From: Cordilura impudica
Lineage: Eukaryota; Arthropoda; Insecta; Diptera; Scathophagidae
Assembly: GCA_963682025.1 (NCBI GenBank)
Contig: OY821521.1
Location: forward strand, 50,925,307-50,989,306
DNA length: 64,000 bases
Direction of reading: 5' to 3'
A program made the position numbers and the translations under genes. This document shows, one piece after another, positions 21,305-32,035 of the stretch (position 1 is the first letter of the stretch; the number at the start of each line of letters is the position of its first letter). The notes under the pieces were generated by a model, which saw nothing but the letters and a program-made list of their open reading frames with translations, was not told the origin of the DNA and searched no databases.

Positions 21305-21853
21305 TTAAGTGTAACACCTACAGCAGCACCAACAAAGGCAGCAGCAGCAGCAGCAGCAGATATAACATTAGCAACTACAATAAAAGCATCAAAACCAACA
21401 ACAACATCAGCAGCAGCACCAGCAGTAGTAATAGCAGCAACACACTTAGCTCCGGCCAAGTTTATTATTGATTCCATTATACCATTTACCCACGCAACCA
21501 CAACCCCCACACCATCCACACCACCCAACCCCACCAATTGTAAACCCCCCAATCCCATTAATTATTCCTCCTCAACAATGGCCTCATGTTGTTCTTCACA
21601 TAACGATTGCGATCAACAATCAACAGCAGCCATACCACCAACAATGGCTGGCGATTTAATTTTAACCCATGAACAACATGATTTCCATTTAGAAGGCGAC
21701 ATAGACGAACTACCAGAAGTTTTATTGCAAGCGAACGCAAACAAGTTGTTAAGCGGTGAATTTGCCTATTTCTATCCATACGATGGTTCCGAGCCTTCGC
21801 TCCTTCTCATAGGTAACGATTTTTATATTAATGTAACACCTCAATTAAGTTGA
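21305..21853 (+). CDS. In-frame 182-codon extension after the TENT5 TGA
   Basis: Directly after the TGA at 21302-21304 the same frame stays open for 182 codons to a TGA at 21851-21853. I translated it codon by codon and found no other stop. It starts LSVTPTAAPTK with an Ala run, continues through a Thr/Pro-rich linker, and from about 21578 becomes ordinary protein-like sequence: GDLILTHEQHDFHLEGDIDE, then FAYFYPYDGSEPSLLLIGND and FYINVTPQ. This could be the C-terminus made by stop-codon readthrough, known to be frequent in Drosophila, though the base after TGA is T and not the favoured C. A weak alternative is removal of the TGA by splicing: a GTACGT at 21297 and a TTAG ending at 21449 bound 153 nt, exactly in frame, but the pyrimidine tract is poor. 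A sequencing error at the TGA is also possible. Confidence 0.6.
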   Translation, partial: LSVTPTAAPTKAAAAAAADITLATTIKASKPTTTSAAAPAVVIAATHLAPAKFIIDSIIPFTHATTTPTPSTPPNPTNCKPPNPINYSSSTMASCCSSHNDCDQQSTAAIPPTMAGDLILTHEQHDFHLEGDIDELPEVLLQANANKLLSGEFAYFYPYDGSEPSLLLIGNDFYINVTPQLS

Positions 21854-22363
21854 TTAGACCAATAAGTAGTAGAAAAGTATTTAAACGGATATACAATTAA
21901 ATCTGATCGCTTTGCAAATATAGTTTGTTAAATTATATAAAATAGATTTATAATTATGTATGTGTAAACCTTTTAACATCACCTCCCCCCCCTCCCCAAT
22001 TTTGCTGTAAACAGGGTTTGGAATTTTTAAGTTTTCTTTTCCTTTTCATTAATTTACTCGTTTTTTAAACTTTTTCTAGTCGTTAACGAATTTTTTTTCC
22101 TACAAAAATGAGTCTAATCATTTTAACTCCTTTTTTATCTTCAATTTTATTCTATTCAATATTATTTCTAGGATGAAAAATGTCTGTAAAGATTTCAGAA
22201 TGTATGTTTTATAAAAAAAAATACAAAATTTGCTAATATCCGCCGCTTTTTAAAAATTTTATCTAGAAGACATCCCAGCAAGAATTGTAAAAACATTTTG
22301 ACCGAATACCTCATTAAAAACACCGAGTGACAACGATTGATATAACTCAATCCTTTAAAACAC

Positions 22364-23089
22364 ATTTCCAAAGAGGAATTTCTTCTAAGGACTCATTGAT
22401 TTTATACCGCTATTCACATATTTTTAACATTTTTTAAAAAATATTTTCAAATAAAAATTTTCTAAAAAATTTGGCCGAAAGAGAGATGGGAGGAAAAATA
22501 TTTTCATTCTCTTTAGATTTTTCTAAAAAAAAAAAATATATAAAAATATATGCGTTCGGAACTCAATTCTATCATACATATTTCTAACTGCAGACATTTT
22601 ATAAAAAAAATCACAAATTTTATAATTTAAACCACATTTCCAAAGGGGGAATATTTTGTAAGGACTCATTGATTTTATACCGCTATTCACATATTTTTAC
22701 CATTTTTTTAAAAATATTTTCCAATAAAAATTTGGCCGAAAGAGAGATGGGGGAAAAAATATTTTCATTCTATTTAGATTTTTCAAAAAAAAAAAAAAAA
22801 AAAAAACGGGTGATTTATTGAGGAAATGCTGAAGGCAAAAAATATTATATGTGATCGGAACTCAATTCTATCATACATATTTCTAACTGCAGACATTTTA
22901 TAAAAAAAAATCACAAATTTTATAATTTAAACCACATTTCCAAAGGGGGAATATTTTGTAAGGACTCATTGATTTTATACCGCTATCCACATATTTTTAA
23001 AATTTTTTAAAAAATATTTTCCAATAAAAATATAAAAATTTGGCCGAAAGAGAGATGGGGGGAAAAATATTTTCATTCTCTTTAGATTT

Positions 23090-23134
<45 letters not shown>

Positions 23135-23240
23135 GGGTGATTTATTGAGGAAATACTGAAGACAAAAAATATTATATGTGATCGGAACTCAATTCTATCA
23201 TACATATTTCTAAAAGCGGACATTTTATGGAAATAAATCA
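22364..23240. repeat. ~300-bp tandem repeat, about 2.8 units
   Basis: The block CGGAACTCAATTCTATCATA occurs at 22557, 22856 and 23183. Between occurrences the same order repeats: ACTGCAGACATTTTATAAAA, CCACATTTCCAAAGG, GGACTCATTGATTTTATACC, GGCCGAAAGAGAGATGGG, then a long poly-A. The second unit is longer because its poly-A has expanded to about 37. Units differ at few positions, so the duplication is fairly recent. Confidence 0.9.
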
Positions 23241-23879
23241 CTAATTTTATAATTTAGATTGGCCCATTTCTTAAATTAAAGATTTTTTTTTTAAATTCTT
23301 CGGAAAAGTTTCATGAAAATAAATGTTACTGAAATTTCTTAATACGAATTTTAATAAAAAATCAAAAGTGTTATTTTATTAAATCGAGTCGGGTTGCACA
23401 TTAGTTATATTTAGAACGAGCTATATATCTATATCGAGTCTATATTATATTATTACCCGTAAAATAATAATAAATTGAAATATGCCCCTAATCCTCTCAA
23501 CAATATCTCGTATCAAGTATAATTAACTAATTAGATAGTCGAAATCAGTTCTCTTGCTTTTGTCTGAAATAATCTGTAATTATGTCACATTGTTTTAGTT
23601 CTTTTATCTGTACGGACAATAGAAAATCACATATTTGAAATTTTTAATTAAATTTTCAACTTTTTTTAGTTATATTAAATCTCATTTTTAAGCGGATATT
23701 TAAAAAAAAATTAAACAGATTCGATAGTTATTCTACATTGCACTAAGCTGGAAATTAATTTTTTAAAGTTTATTTGAACTATTTTACTTTTTTTTGGGGG
23801 GATATTTATTAAGAGATTTTAATTGAAAATTTAAGCTTCAAATCTTTTCAGCAAAATATAAATATGAGAAAAAGTATAA

Positions 23880-24560
23880 GATGTCCTAAATTTCACGTTT
23901 CATTTAAGGCGGATGTTATAAATACTATTTTAAGATCAAAATTTTCAGCAGATAATGGCGATTTTGAAAGATTTTAATTAAAATTTAAGCTTCAAATCTT
24001 TTGAAGAGATGAGAAAAAATATAGGCTGTCCTAAATTTCACGTTTCATTTAAGGCGGATGTTATAAATAATATTTTAAGATCAAAATTTTCAGTAGATAA
24101 TGGCGATTTTTAAAAATAATTTTGTTTAATTTTCATTTAAAATTTCCGGCGGATATTACAAAAAAAAAAAAAAAATATTATTTTTTTATTTTCGAGCCAT
24201 GACTTCTTTAGTCAATATTTTTAAGATTTTTAATTACTAGCAAATTTAAAATTTTTTTCCAAACCCTCACTTTTTAGTCAAAAATTGTTATGCTTTTAGA
24301 GGCCAATTTATGAGAAAAAAAAATATAGGATTTCCAAACTTTCACGCTTTATTTAAGGCAGTTGTTTTGATAATATTATTATCCTTAAAAGTTTTCAGTA
24401 GATAATGGCGCTTTTTGCAGACAATTTCGTTTAATTATTATTTATCATATTATTTCCAACGGATATACAAAAGACAAAAAGAAAAATAAATATTTTATTC
24501 TTTGCAAGTCCCGACTTTTTAATTAATATTATTTACGATTTTTAAGTTCACATTTTTTAA
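23880..24560. repeat. Decayed tandem repeat with GCGGATATTAT core
   Basis: CTAAATTTCACGTTTCATTT, then AAGGCGGATGTTATAAAT and TTTTCAGCAGATAATGGCG, is found at 23885 and again at 24030, with a more diverged version near 24335. The motif GCGGATATTA (or a variant) links this to the younger array that follows, suggesting one expanding and decaying repeat system. Confidence 0.7.
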
Positions 24561-25135
24561 ATTTTGTTTAAAGTTTTAAGCGGATATTATAAACAAATAT
24601 TTTCATTCTTTTCAAGTCCCGACTTTTTAATTAATTTTTTACGATTTTTAAGTTCATATTTTTTAAATTTCGTTTAAAGTTTTAAGCGGATATTATAAAA
24701 AAATATTTTTATTCTTTTCAAGTCCCGATTTTTTAATTAATTTTTTACGATTTTTAAGTTCACATTTTTTAAATTTCGTTTAAAGTTTTAAGCGGATATT
24801 ATAAAAAAATATTTTCATTCTTTTCAAGTCCCGACTTTTTAATTAATTTTTTACGATTTTTAAGTTCACATTTTTTAAATTTCGTTTAAAGTTTAAAGCG
24901 GATATTATAAAAAAATATTTTCATTCTTTTCAAGTCCCGACTTTTTAATTAATTTTTTACGATTTTTAAGTTCACATTTTTTAAATTTCGTTTAAAGTTT
25001 TAAGCGGATATTATAAAAAAATATTTTTATTCTTTTCAAGTCCCGACTTTTTATTTAATATTATTTACGATTTTTAAGTCACATTTTTTAAATTTCGTTT
25101 AAAGTTTAAAGCGGATATTATAAAAAATATTTTAT
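24560..25135. repeat. ~106-bp tandem array, about 5.5 units
   Basis: AAGCGGATATTATAAA recurs at about 24578, 24683, 24789, 24895, 25002 and 25109, a period of 105-107. Each unit contains TTTTCAAGTCCCGACTTTTT, AATTAATTTTTTACGATTTT, TAAGTTCACATTTTTTAAAT and TTCGTTTAAAGTTT. Units are nearly identical, so the array is young. Its position 2.7 kb after the TENT5 stop may place it in the 3' UTR. Confidence 0.9.
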
Positions 25136-27275
25136 TCCTATTAATTTTAGTGGCAATTTTCTCTTTTAATTTTCTAAGCCTTCTAAACCTTCCCCTGTAA
25201 GTCAAAATTTTTTAAGCTATTTTACAGTCAAATTTTTGTCTTAATTTTCATTTCCATTTTTCTGCGGATATTATAAAAAATAAATACTTTATTTTATTAT
25301 GCTTTATTTTAAAGCTTTAGGCAAAAATTACAGAAATAATATATATAATTACAGAAATAATATATAATATATTCCAAACCCTGATTTTTTTTGTCAAAAT
25401 TTTTAAGTTTTTAAGGCCATTTTTAAAATTTTTGTTTTTAAATTTTATTTAATTTTTTTCTTTTAATTACCGCTTTTTTAAATTAATAATATATTTTGAT
25501 TTTTTTTTTTTTTTTTTAATTTTCAATTTATTTCCAAACCCTGTATTTTTTCTTCTTCTAAATTTATTAACAACTTTCATGCCCTTAAATTTTTGTTAAC
25601 TTGAAAACTTTTGACAAATAAATTATCAAAAAAAAAAAAAAAAACCAGATATAAGAAATTGTTAGTTTTGCCTTTCTTATCTGATATTTTTTTTTTATAA
25701 ATAAATGTGGTTATCTTATTAAGCTAAAGGTATAAATTATATATTTAATGATAAACAAAAAAAAACTATGTTTGTTTTATCTATAAATAAATCTATAAAT
25801 TCATATATCCATAATAAATTGAGGTGTTAATTTATTTGCTAGTTTTTTTCTATGTGTAAGAACTGATGTAATTCATTTATAACTAATAAGTAAAAAAAAA
25901 TATTATTAACTTTTTTTATATAAATATAAAATAAAATAATAAACTTAACCGTGAGCAAAAAAAAAAACTACAAAAAACATACATGTTTCTTCTTTCCATT
26001 ATTATTTCTTTTTTTAGAATTTAAAAACGATTTTTTTTTTGTTTTCCTGTTTTATAAAAAAAAAACAAAACGAAAAATATATAATATTAAGACAACACTA
26101 AATAATATTAAAAGAAAATTCCAAAATTTTAACAAAATAAAAAAAATACAAAAAAATAAACTTACAAAAATGTATAGAAACTTATATAAAATAAGTCCAC
26201 AGCAATTAAGAAGAAAAAAAAAACAAAACAAATTTCGTTTTTTTCATGAAAAAAAACGCTATATATAAATAAAATAAAAAAATCTCTTATAAAAATAAAT
26301 GTTTAAAAAACATCCAAATTCTTGGAATGAAATTGTAATTCAGGAAAAAAATTATATGTGGTGATTAACTGAAGTTTGTCATATAAAACAAAACAAAAAA
26401 AAACGAAAAAAGGAAAAAAAAGTCTTAAAGTCTTGATATATTAGTAAATGAAAGACATAAATAAAGCAACATTATTTTTTTTTATTATTATTATTATTTT
26501 AATTCACAAGAAATTATTAAACATTTTTATAAAAAAAAAAAACATATTTTTTAATAAATAATTCCTGTAATATTATAAAACAAAATTAAGCATATAAAAC
26601 TTTATATATACATATATACAAACATAAATAAGAGAATGATATGAAAATAAATTCATGTAAAAATTTATTATTTAATTTAAATTATTAAAATATATACAAA
26701 AAAGAACGCAAAACTTAAAAATGCCTTTTTTGAATGAAAAAAAGGCTAAAAGTTTTAAAAAGCGTTAAAAAGATTTACTTATGTAAGTTAAAACACTATT
26801 TTTTTTTTGGTTTAATTTTTAAAGGAATTTTTTTATAGGCTTAAGAAAAATTTAAAAGAAAATAAAGCAAGTTATAGCTTGCATTTAAAGGAAAATTAAT
26901 TATAAAAAGAAAACATCTAGAAAACTGTATAAATATGTTTATTTTTTAAATATTTTTATGTTTATTATTTTTGTTTAATTTTTATTTTTATATTTTTCTT
27001 TTTTTGTTTGTTAAAGAAAAATGTTCGAATTTTTTAACTTGTCATTTTATGAAAAGGAAATTTAAGAAAATGTTTGTAACTGGAAAAATATTAGAACCAT
27101 GAACTTCTAAAAAAAACAATTGTGGTAAAACAAAAATCATAACAATTTTGGGCTTAGTACAATAAAAGCTTTTTAGAAAAATTTTTTGTGATTACATACA
27201 GAACTTTAGCCTCCGGTTTGCTTTAAAAGTTCATTACTTGATTTGAAAAAGCTTTCAGGTTAAGCGTGAGAGAAA

Positions 27276-27619
27276 TCTATAATATTAATAGGCAAGGCCA
27301 TTTCTTGTGACCGATGTAACTTTCATAGTTGTACCCCGATTTTGACAAAAAAAATTATCATTTGAAAGATTTTTCTTTTTCGCTGTTACCCAGATTTACA
27401 GATTTTCATCGTCTGGAATATTTTTTTTGGAGTTATGGTCGTTTAAAGTTGCTACTAACACATACATAAAACTATACAATGCTGTGTGTTATTAAATTTG
27501 TTAATGTGTTTGTGTTAATGTGTTGAGTTTGTTTTCTTCATTTAAAATGAGATGAATTGTGAAGCATACCTTTAGGGTCTTTATTAAATGAAAAAATAAA
27601 ATTTCCTAGCATTTGCTAG
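27276..27619 (+). mobile_element. Helitron lacking its terminal palindrome
   Basis: A complete copy from A-TCTATAATATTAATAGGCAA to CTAG-T. The 3' end reads CCTAGCATTTGCTAG: the whole palindrome and the spacer normally between ATTTGC and CTAG are deleted. The central blocks are intact. Because the palindrome is thought to be the Helitron 3' terminator, this copy should be unable to move. Confidence 0.85.
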
Positions 27620-28735
27620 TAATTATAAAATCATGTAGCAAATGATGGGTAATAGATCCAAGAGATGTATCAAATATAAAATGTGCGTTGTTAAGCCGAT
27701 CGTAGTCATTCTTCAGGATCCATGCAGTCAATGAACGTTTAAAGAATTTGTCAAAATTATTATTATTATTATTATTTATTGGAAAATTAAATCCACTTAT
27801 CCTGAGGGCGAAAAAAACTTTGTAATACGAGTATATGAAATTAGCAATAATTGAAAATTTTATTGAAGAAAATTAAATTTTTTACATTTATTGATAAAAC
27901 AACGGACGAGCCACGATCGCGAAAATAGCTTTAGTAACAAAATCAAAAATGTACAAGGGAAAGTTTTTATTTTAATTATCGTTTCTCTATCGTAAGCAAA
28001 CATTATTGAAAATTATCGATTTTCATAACAAAAAAATTGAATTTGAATATCATGTCCCTTAAGCTATTTTCTCGGTTATGGCCCAGTATATTGACAAGTA
28101 TTAAAACGAAAACAAAAATAATAAAAGAATAAATTTTTAAGAAAAAAAAAAAAACAAATTCCTTTTATTGAAAACTTACTTCAAGTTAAAAATTTTTTAA
28201 AAATAAATTTAGATTATATAATTTTTTTCCGTTTTAATGCTTCAAAATGTAATATTTTGCACTTTTTCTTAAATTTAATCTGCACTTATTCAAAATTTTA
28301 TTTTATATATAAACGTCCCTTTTTGTCCTTAATATTTCATAAAAATGTTTTTAAATTTTGAAAATTTTTTTCAACTGCAGGATCCTAAAGACTTAACATC
28401 TAGGAAATATAATGAACTTCGCCTTTAAACTGCTCTAAGACACCAAATCAAGTTATATTAGGAAATAAAGTAATTTATTTTAAAACTAATGATTCAGAAA
28501 ATGTTCTAACTATTGACAGCAAATTTAAGGGGCATAATCCTTCCTAATCATATAAGCAGTGAGACTGAAAAAGCCTTAACATACATGAAATGTAATAAGG
28601 AAACCATTAAACCTATAGTTTTGATTTTTTTTATATTTAATTGAAATTATATTACGGCTTGTAAAAAAGATAATTTTTGTAGTTCTAATCCCTACTTATG
28701 AACTTTTTCCCTAGACCCTTCTATTAGGGATTTTT
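27620..28735. other. No gene seen; AT-rich
   Basis: A (TTA)n-like stretch at 27760-27780 and A-rich tracts. No convincing frame, RNA gene or repeat family. Confidence 0.5.
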
Positions 28736-29022
28736 AGTGGTTTCTGTCACTTTTTTGGAACAGGTAGTCCATCTCCATTTATAATCTACCAGATTTTGGG
28801 ACACCTTTTTTGTGCTCTTCGACTCCCTTTTCGCAAGAGCCCAATATCTCTCCACTGGCCGAAGTTTCAGTTTGAAGGATTTTGCATCTTTTGCATCACG
28901 TTATTGTTCTTGTACCACTCAAAAGCTTTCTTACCGTAGTGATAGGATATCAAATCCGGCTAAAAAGGATGTTAACAATGTGTTCACATCTTGGCTTTTT
29001 TGCAAACACTCTTAAATAAAAA

Positions 29023-29453
29023 CTAGGAAAGCCCAGCCCTCGAAATTCGAGTGCAAATTCTACGAAATAATATTTTTTCATTCAATTTATTTCTTTCGAT
29101 GTTTTATGCCAGGGTGTGATATGCAATTATTACAATGAAATTCGATTGCGTTATTGTCGTTATTGGTTTATGTCCAAAATTATTTTTCAATTTAACACAG
29201 GGATTTTCATATACAACTTTTGCAAGCAATATTAACTACTTTAATAAACACACACACAGCATTGTATAATTTTATGTATATGTTAGTTGCAATTTTAAAC
29301 GCATTTTACTAAAAAAAAATGTAAAAATCTGTAAATCTGGTGGACAGCCAAAAAGAAATAGCTTTCAAATGAGGTATAATTGGTCAAAGTCGGGGTAAAA
29401 CTGACAAAGTTATATCGGTCACAAAAATTCGCCTTGCCTATTAATATTATAGA
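29023..29453 (-). mobile_element. Helitron, variant subfamily, inside transposase
   Basis: In minus orientation CTAG (29023-29026) after A, then palindrome CCTCGAAATTCGAGTGC. The variant middle (TGATATGCAATTATTACAAT, GCGTTATTGTCGTTATTGG) is shared with 7500-7545. The 5' end GCCTATTAATATTATAGA precedes T. Insertion between A and T agrees with Helitron targeting. It separates two parts of the host transposase pseudogene, which read on correctly on both sides. Confidence 0.88.
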
Positions 29454-29891
29454 TTTTGGTATTTATAGAGCCTGTTATAACAAATGTAATCTCTCTTTTG
29501 CCGCAACTTCATATTGCTTGCCATACTAGGAACTTTTTTTTTGGAAATTTCGTCTGCTTTCAGGTCCTTAACTTATAACATAAAAATTCCAACCCGGAAG
29601 CTGCAAAATATCTGCCAGTGCATACGTTGAGTCGTCCATTATGCAGCAGGATTATTTTTGTATGGAACATGATTTCTAATTCCTTGCTCTAATTTTGGCC
29701 TCTAAATTTTTGGCAACGGTTGCTGTCTGGAACATTTGAAATTTTATGTTTTGCAAACCTGCATTGGCTTTAAGTAACTTTAAGTACCGAATGGTCCGAG
29801 CACTAAGCTAACCGGATGCTCTTTTCAATATGCTTTCTATTTTCTGGGTCTTAAAAACATCATGTGGACTTTGCTTTCTTCCCGAACCAGG

Positions 29892-30357
29892 GGCCAAATC
29901 ACCGCATTCGTTATTATTTTTTTTTTTTATTTCAAAATAAAATACTAAAGGTGCGTTCAGACTACGCAAATATTTGACCAAATAAACGTAACCCCTAATT
30001 TTATGAAAGTTTTATTCAATCTTACATGATATATAAAAGATAAAATTAAGTTATGTTTTATTATATTAGTAATATTTAATATATTTAACTATATTCTATA
30101 TCATATATTGTATAACTTAATGAAAATTATACAAGGAAAATTATACATTATTTAGAGGTTACGCTTATTTGAGCAAACGTTTGCCTAATGTGACCGAACC
30201 TTAAGAATAATTTTACTCTGTCACAGTTAACCAATTATGGGGCCTGGTTAAGAGTAAAAGTGAAACAAGGTCTGACGTTTATCCGTCTTCTTTAAATAAT
30301 AAGCCAAAATATGCAATTTCGATTGTTTTACTCGATATCGAATGCGTTGATTTGGCC
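29892..30357. mobile_element. MITE (GGCCAAATCACCGCATTCG ends) with nested MITE
   Basis: The ends GGCCAAATCACCGCATTCG and (reverse complement) GGCCAAATCAACGCATTCG are inverted, flanked by CCAGG on each side (29887-29891, 30358-30362), probably a 5-bp target duplication. Relatives without the nested insertion lie at 31820-32035 and, inverted, 39531-39711, sharing CTCTGTCACAGTTAACGAAT and AAAGTGAAAC. It interrupts the Tc1-like pseudogene. Confidence 0.8.
29949..30201. mobile_element. PIF/Harbinger-like MITE with TAA duplication
   Basis: Terminal inverted repeats AGGTGCGTTCAGACTACGC and AGGTTCGGTCACATTAGGC extend through AAATA-ACGTAACC-CTAA. TAA flanks both sides (29946-29948, 30202-30204). The uninterrupted relative at 39531-39711 reads, inverted, AAATACTAAGAAAAATTTTA, with a single TAA at the same place, so the duplication is confirmed within the window. 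A 3-bp TAA duplication is characteristic of PIF/Harbinger. Confidence 0.85.
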
Positions 30358-30680
30358 CCAGGTATCTTTTCAAATTCTCCTGATATTTTCTAATAACATT
30401 GGAAACAGTTTCACAGCAGATCTTTGATTCTTTGGCCAACTCTTTGTAGGACCAAGTTGCATTTTGTTATAAATGATAAATAATTTTAGCATGTGCTTTT
30501 ATTTCGTCACTCATTTTACACAAACTAACAACAAAAGAATAGGGTGGCCATTAAACATAATAACTGATATAGTTTTCAAAGATAACAAAAAAAAAAAGTT
30601 CAAATAATGCTGGCGAAAAAAGTAAAGAGGAAAACGTGTGTTACGATTTTTTCGATATCAGTCCTTAGGAAAAGATTTCA

Positions 30681-31037
30681 TCTATAATATTAATATGCTA
30701 GGCGACTTCTTGTGACCGATTTTTAGTTCAACCTTTTTATCCAGATTTTGAAAGGTATTTATTATTTGAAAGGTATTTATTTTTAGCTATTTTCCAGATT
30801 TTTAAATTTTGTCCTTTATTTTGAGTAAATTGCATTTAAAGTTGCTACTAACACATACATACATAAAATTATACATATGCTATGTATATGTTACTTAAAT
30901 TATTTAATGTGTTTCTTAATGAGTTTGTTATCTTCATTCACAATAATAATAAACAAGAAAAGTGTTGAAATTGGATAAGTTGAAAAATAAAGTTGCCTAG
31001 AAATTGCACTCGAATTTGGAGCTCTGGAATCTGCTAG
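30681..31037 (+). mobile_element. Non-autonomous Helitron
   Basis: A-TCTATAATATTAATATGC to TCTGCTAG-T. The terminal palindrome is decayed (GCACTCGAATTTGGAGCTC). Internal blocks GTGACCGAT, TAGCTATTTTCCAGATTT and CTACTAACACATACATACAT are present. The target is A/T. Confidence 0.88.
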
Positions 31038-31039
31038 TT

Positions 31040-31815
31040 TACTATTAAATGGTATGAAATGTCGTACTTTTACTGGATCTTGATACATATAAAATATTGC
31101 TTTTAGACAGATCCACCAATGTCCGACCAGCAGAGAAATAAAAAGCGGCCAGAATTTTAGTTGTTTTTTTTTATTATTTGAATAAAGAGTTAAACGAAAA
31201 AATCTTTATCGCCCAAAATAGTCATTCGTGTCAAAACGAAATCCTTTTGTGCAAAATGCACATTGAACATATTATTTGTCATATTTTAAAGTTTTTATAT
31301 CCGCTTTTTAATATTCGGAATTAACCAAAATATTTGCTAAAATTCAAAAGTGATATAAAAATATTAGCGATTTTTTGGGTTTCGAATATCTTATCTAATA
31401 TAAGTTTTTCCTAACAGAGTTTAATTTCAGTTTGATTTAATTCTTCTTCATTTTATAAAGTTATTTCGAACATTTTTGCGTTGTTTTTTTTTTTTTTTTT
31501 TTTTTTTTGTTATTGTCAAGTTTTTCTATTTTTTTGTTTGTGTTAAAAACGAAAATGTTTTTTGAATTATTATTATTTTTTAATAGTCCTTAATTTTAAT
31601 TATTAGTTTTTAATATACAACTTTTTGTTTACCGTTAAAATAAATACATAAAAACATACATATTACAACAACAACAACAAAAAACATACAAAAATGTCCC
31701 CAAAAAAATGTTAAAATGTTTAAATAAAATAAAAATAAAAACTTTAAAATAAAAAAAGAAAATAAAACATGTGTTTTTTTATTTTACACTTACAAATTTA
31801 AGCCACAATACTGTG
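31040..31815. other. No gene seen; poly-T and A-rich sequence
   Basis: Poly-T at 31484-31508, (AAC)n at 31668-31682 and A-rich sequence up to 31770. No frame or family recognised. Confidence 0.5.
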
Positions 31816-31819
31816 TACT

Positions 31820-32035
31820 CGCCTCATTTGTTACCGAAAGTGTTCGATTGACATTTTTTTATTTTCCAAAATAATTTTAATTTTAATTATAATTTTACTC
31901 TGTCACAGTTAACGAATTATGGCGCCTAGATAAGAATAAAAGTAAAAAAAGATCTGACGTTTGTCCATCTTCTTTAAATAATAAACCAAAATAAATAATT
32001 TCGATTAATTTTAATCGATAACGAATGCGGCGATG
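31820..32035. mobile_element. MITE relative of the 29892 element
   Basis: Shares TTTTACTCTGTCACAGTTAA, CGAATTATGGCGCC, TCTGACGTTTGTCCATCTTC and ATAACGAATGCGGCG with the elements at 29892 and 39531. The left end (CGCCTCATTTGTTACC) is diverged. Flanks are unclear. Confidence 0.65.

Larger units (their letters stand above)
21854..27270 (+). other. AT-rich downstream region; probable 3' UTR then spacer
   Basis: No transposon family found elsewhere in the window occurs between 21854 and 27270, in sharp contrast to the sequence on both sides. The DNA is AT-rich, with poly-A/T tracts, several AATAAA words and the tandem repeats listed separately. This fits a long 3' UTR followed by spacer. I cannot place the poly(A) site. 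The 105-codon Lys/Phe-rich frame at 25951-26268 is composed of A and T runs and is not a gene. Confidence 0.5.
28740..30514 (-). pseudogene. Tc1/mariner-superfamily transposase split by nested insertions
   Basis: Joined across the insertions, the minus strand gives the N-terminal MSDEIKAHAKIIYHL start at 30514; ATWSYKELAKESKICCETVS (helix-turn-helix); then at 29889-29780 the GRK-KPHDVFKTQK region; at about 29740-29460 a core with FAASGLEF, KQTKFPKK and LVWQAI; and at 29020-28745 SYHYGKKAFEWYKNNNV and LRPVERYWALAKRE, with the probable catalytic Glu in RPVERYW. The order is that of Tc1/mariner-like DDE transposases with a PIE-RYW C-terminus. Frameshifts and a TAG are present. The Helitron at 29023-29453 and a MITE at 29892-30357 interrupt it. 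The gene is dead. Superfamily confident, family not named. Confidence 0.75.

Noticed and set aside
24560..25135. CRISPR-like regular array
   Set aside because: The whole 106-bp unit repeats without unique spacers; it is a eukaryotic minisatellite.
25951..26268. 105-codon Lys/Phe-rich frame
   Set aside because: Made of A and T runs; no family features and low complexity.
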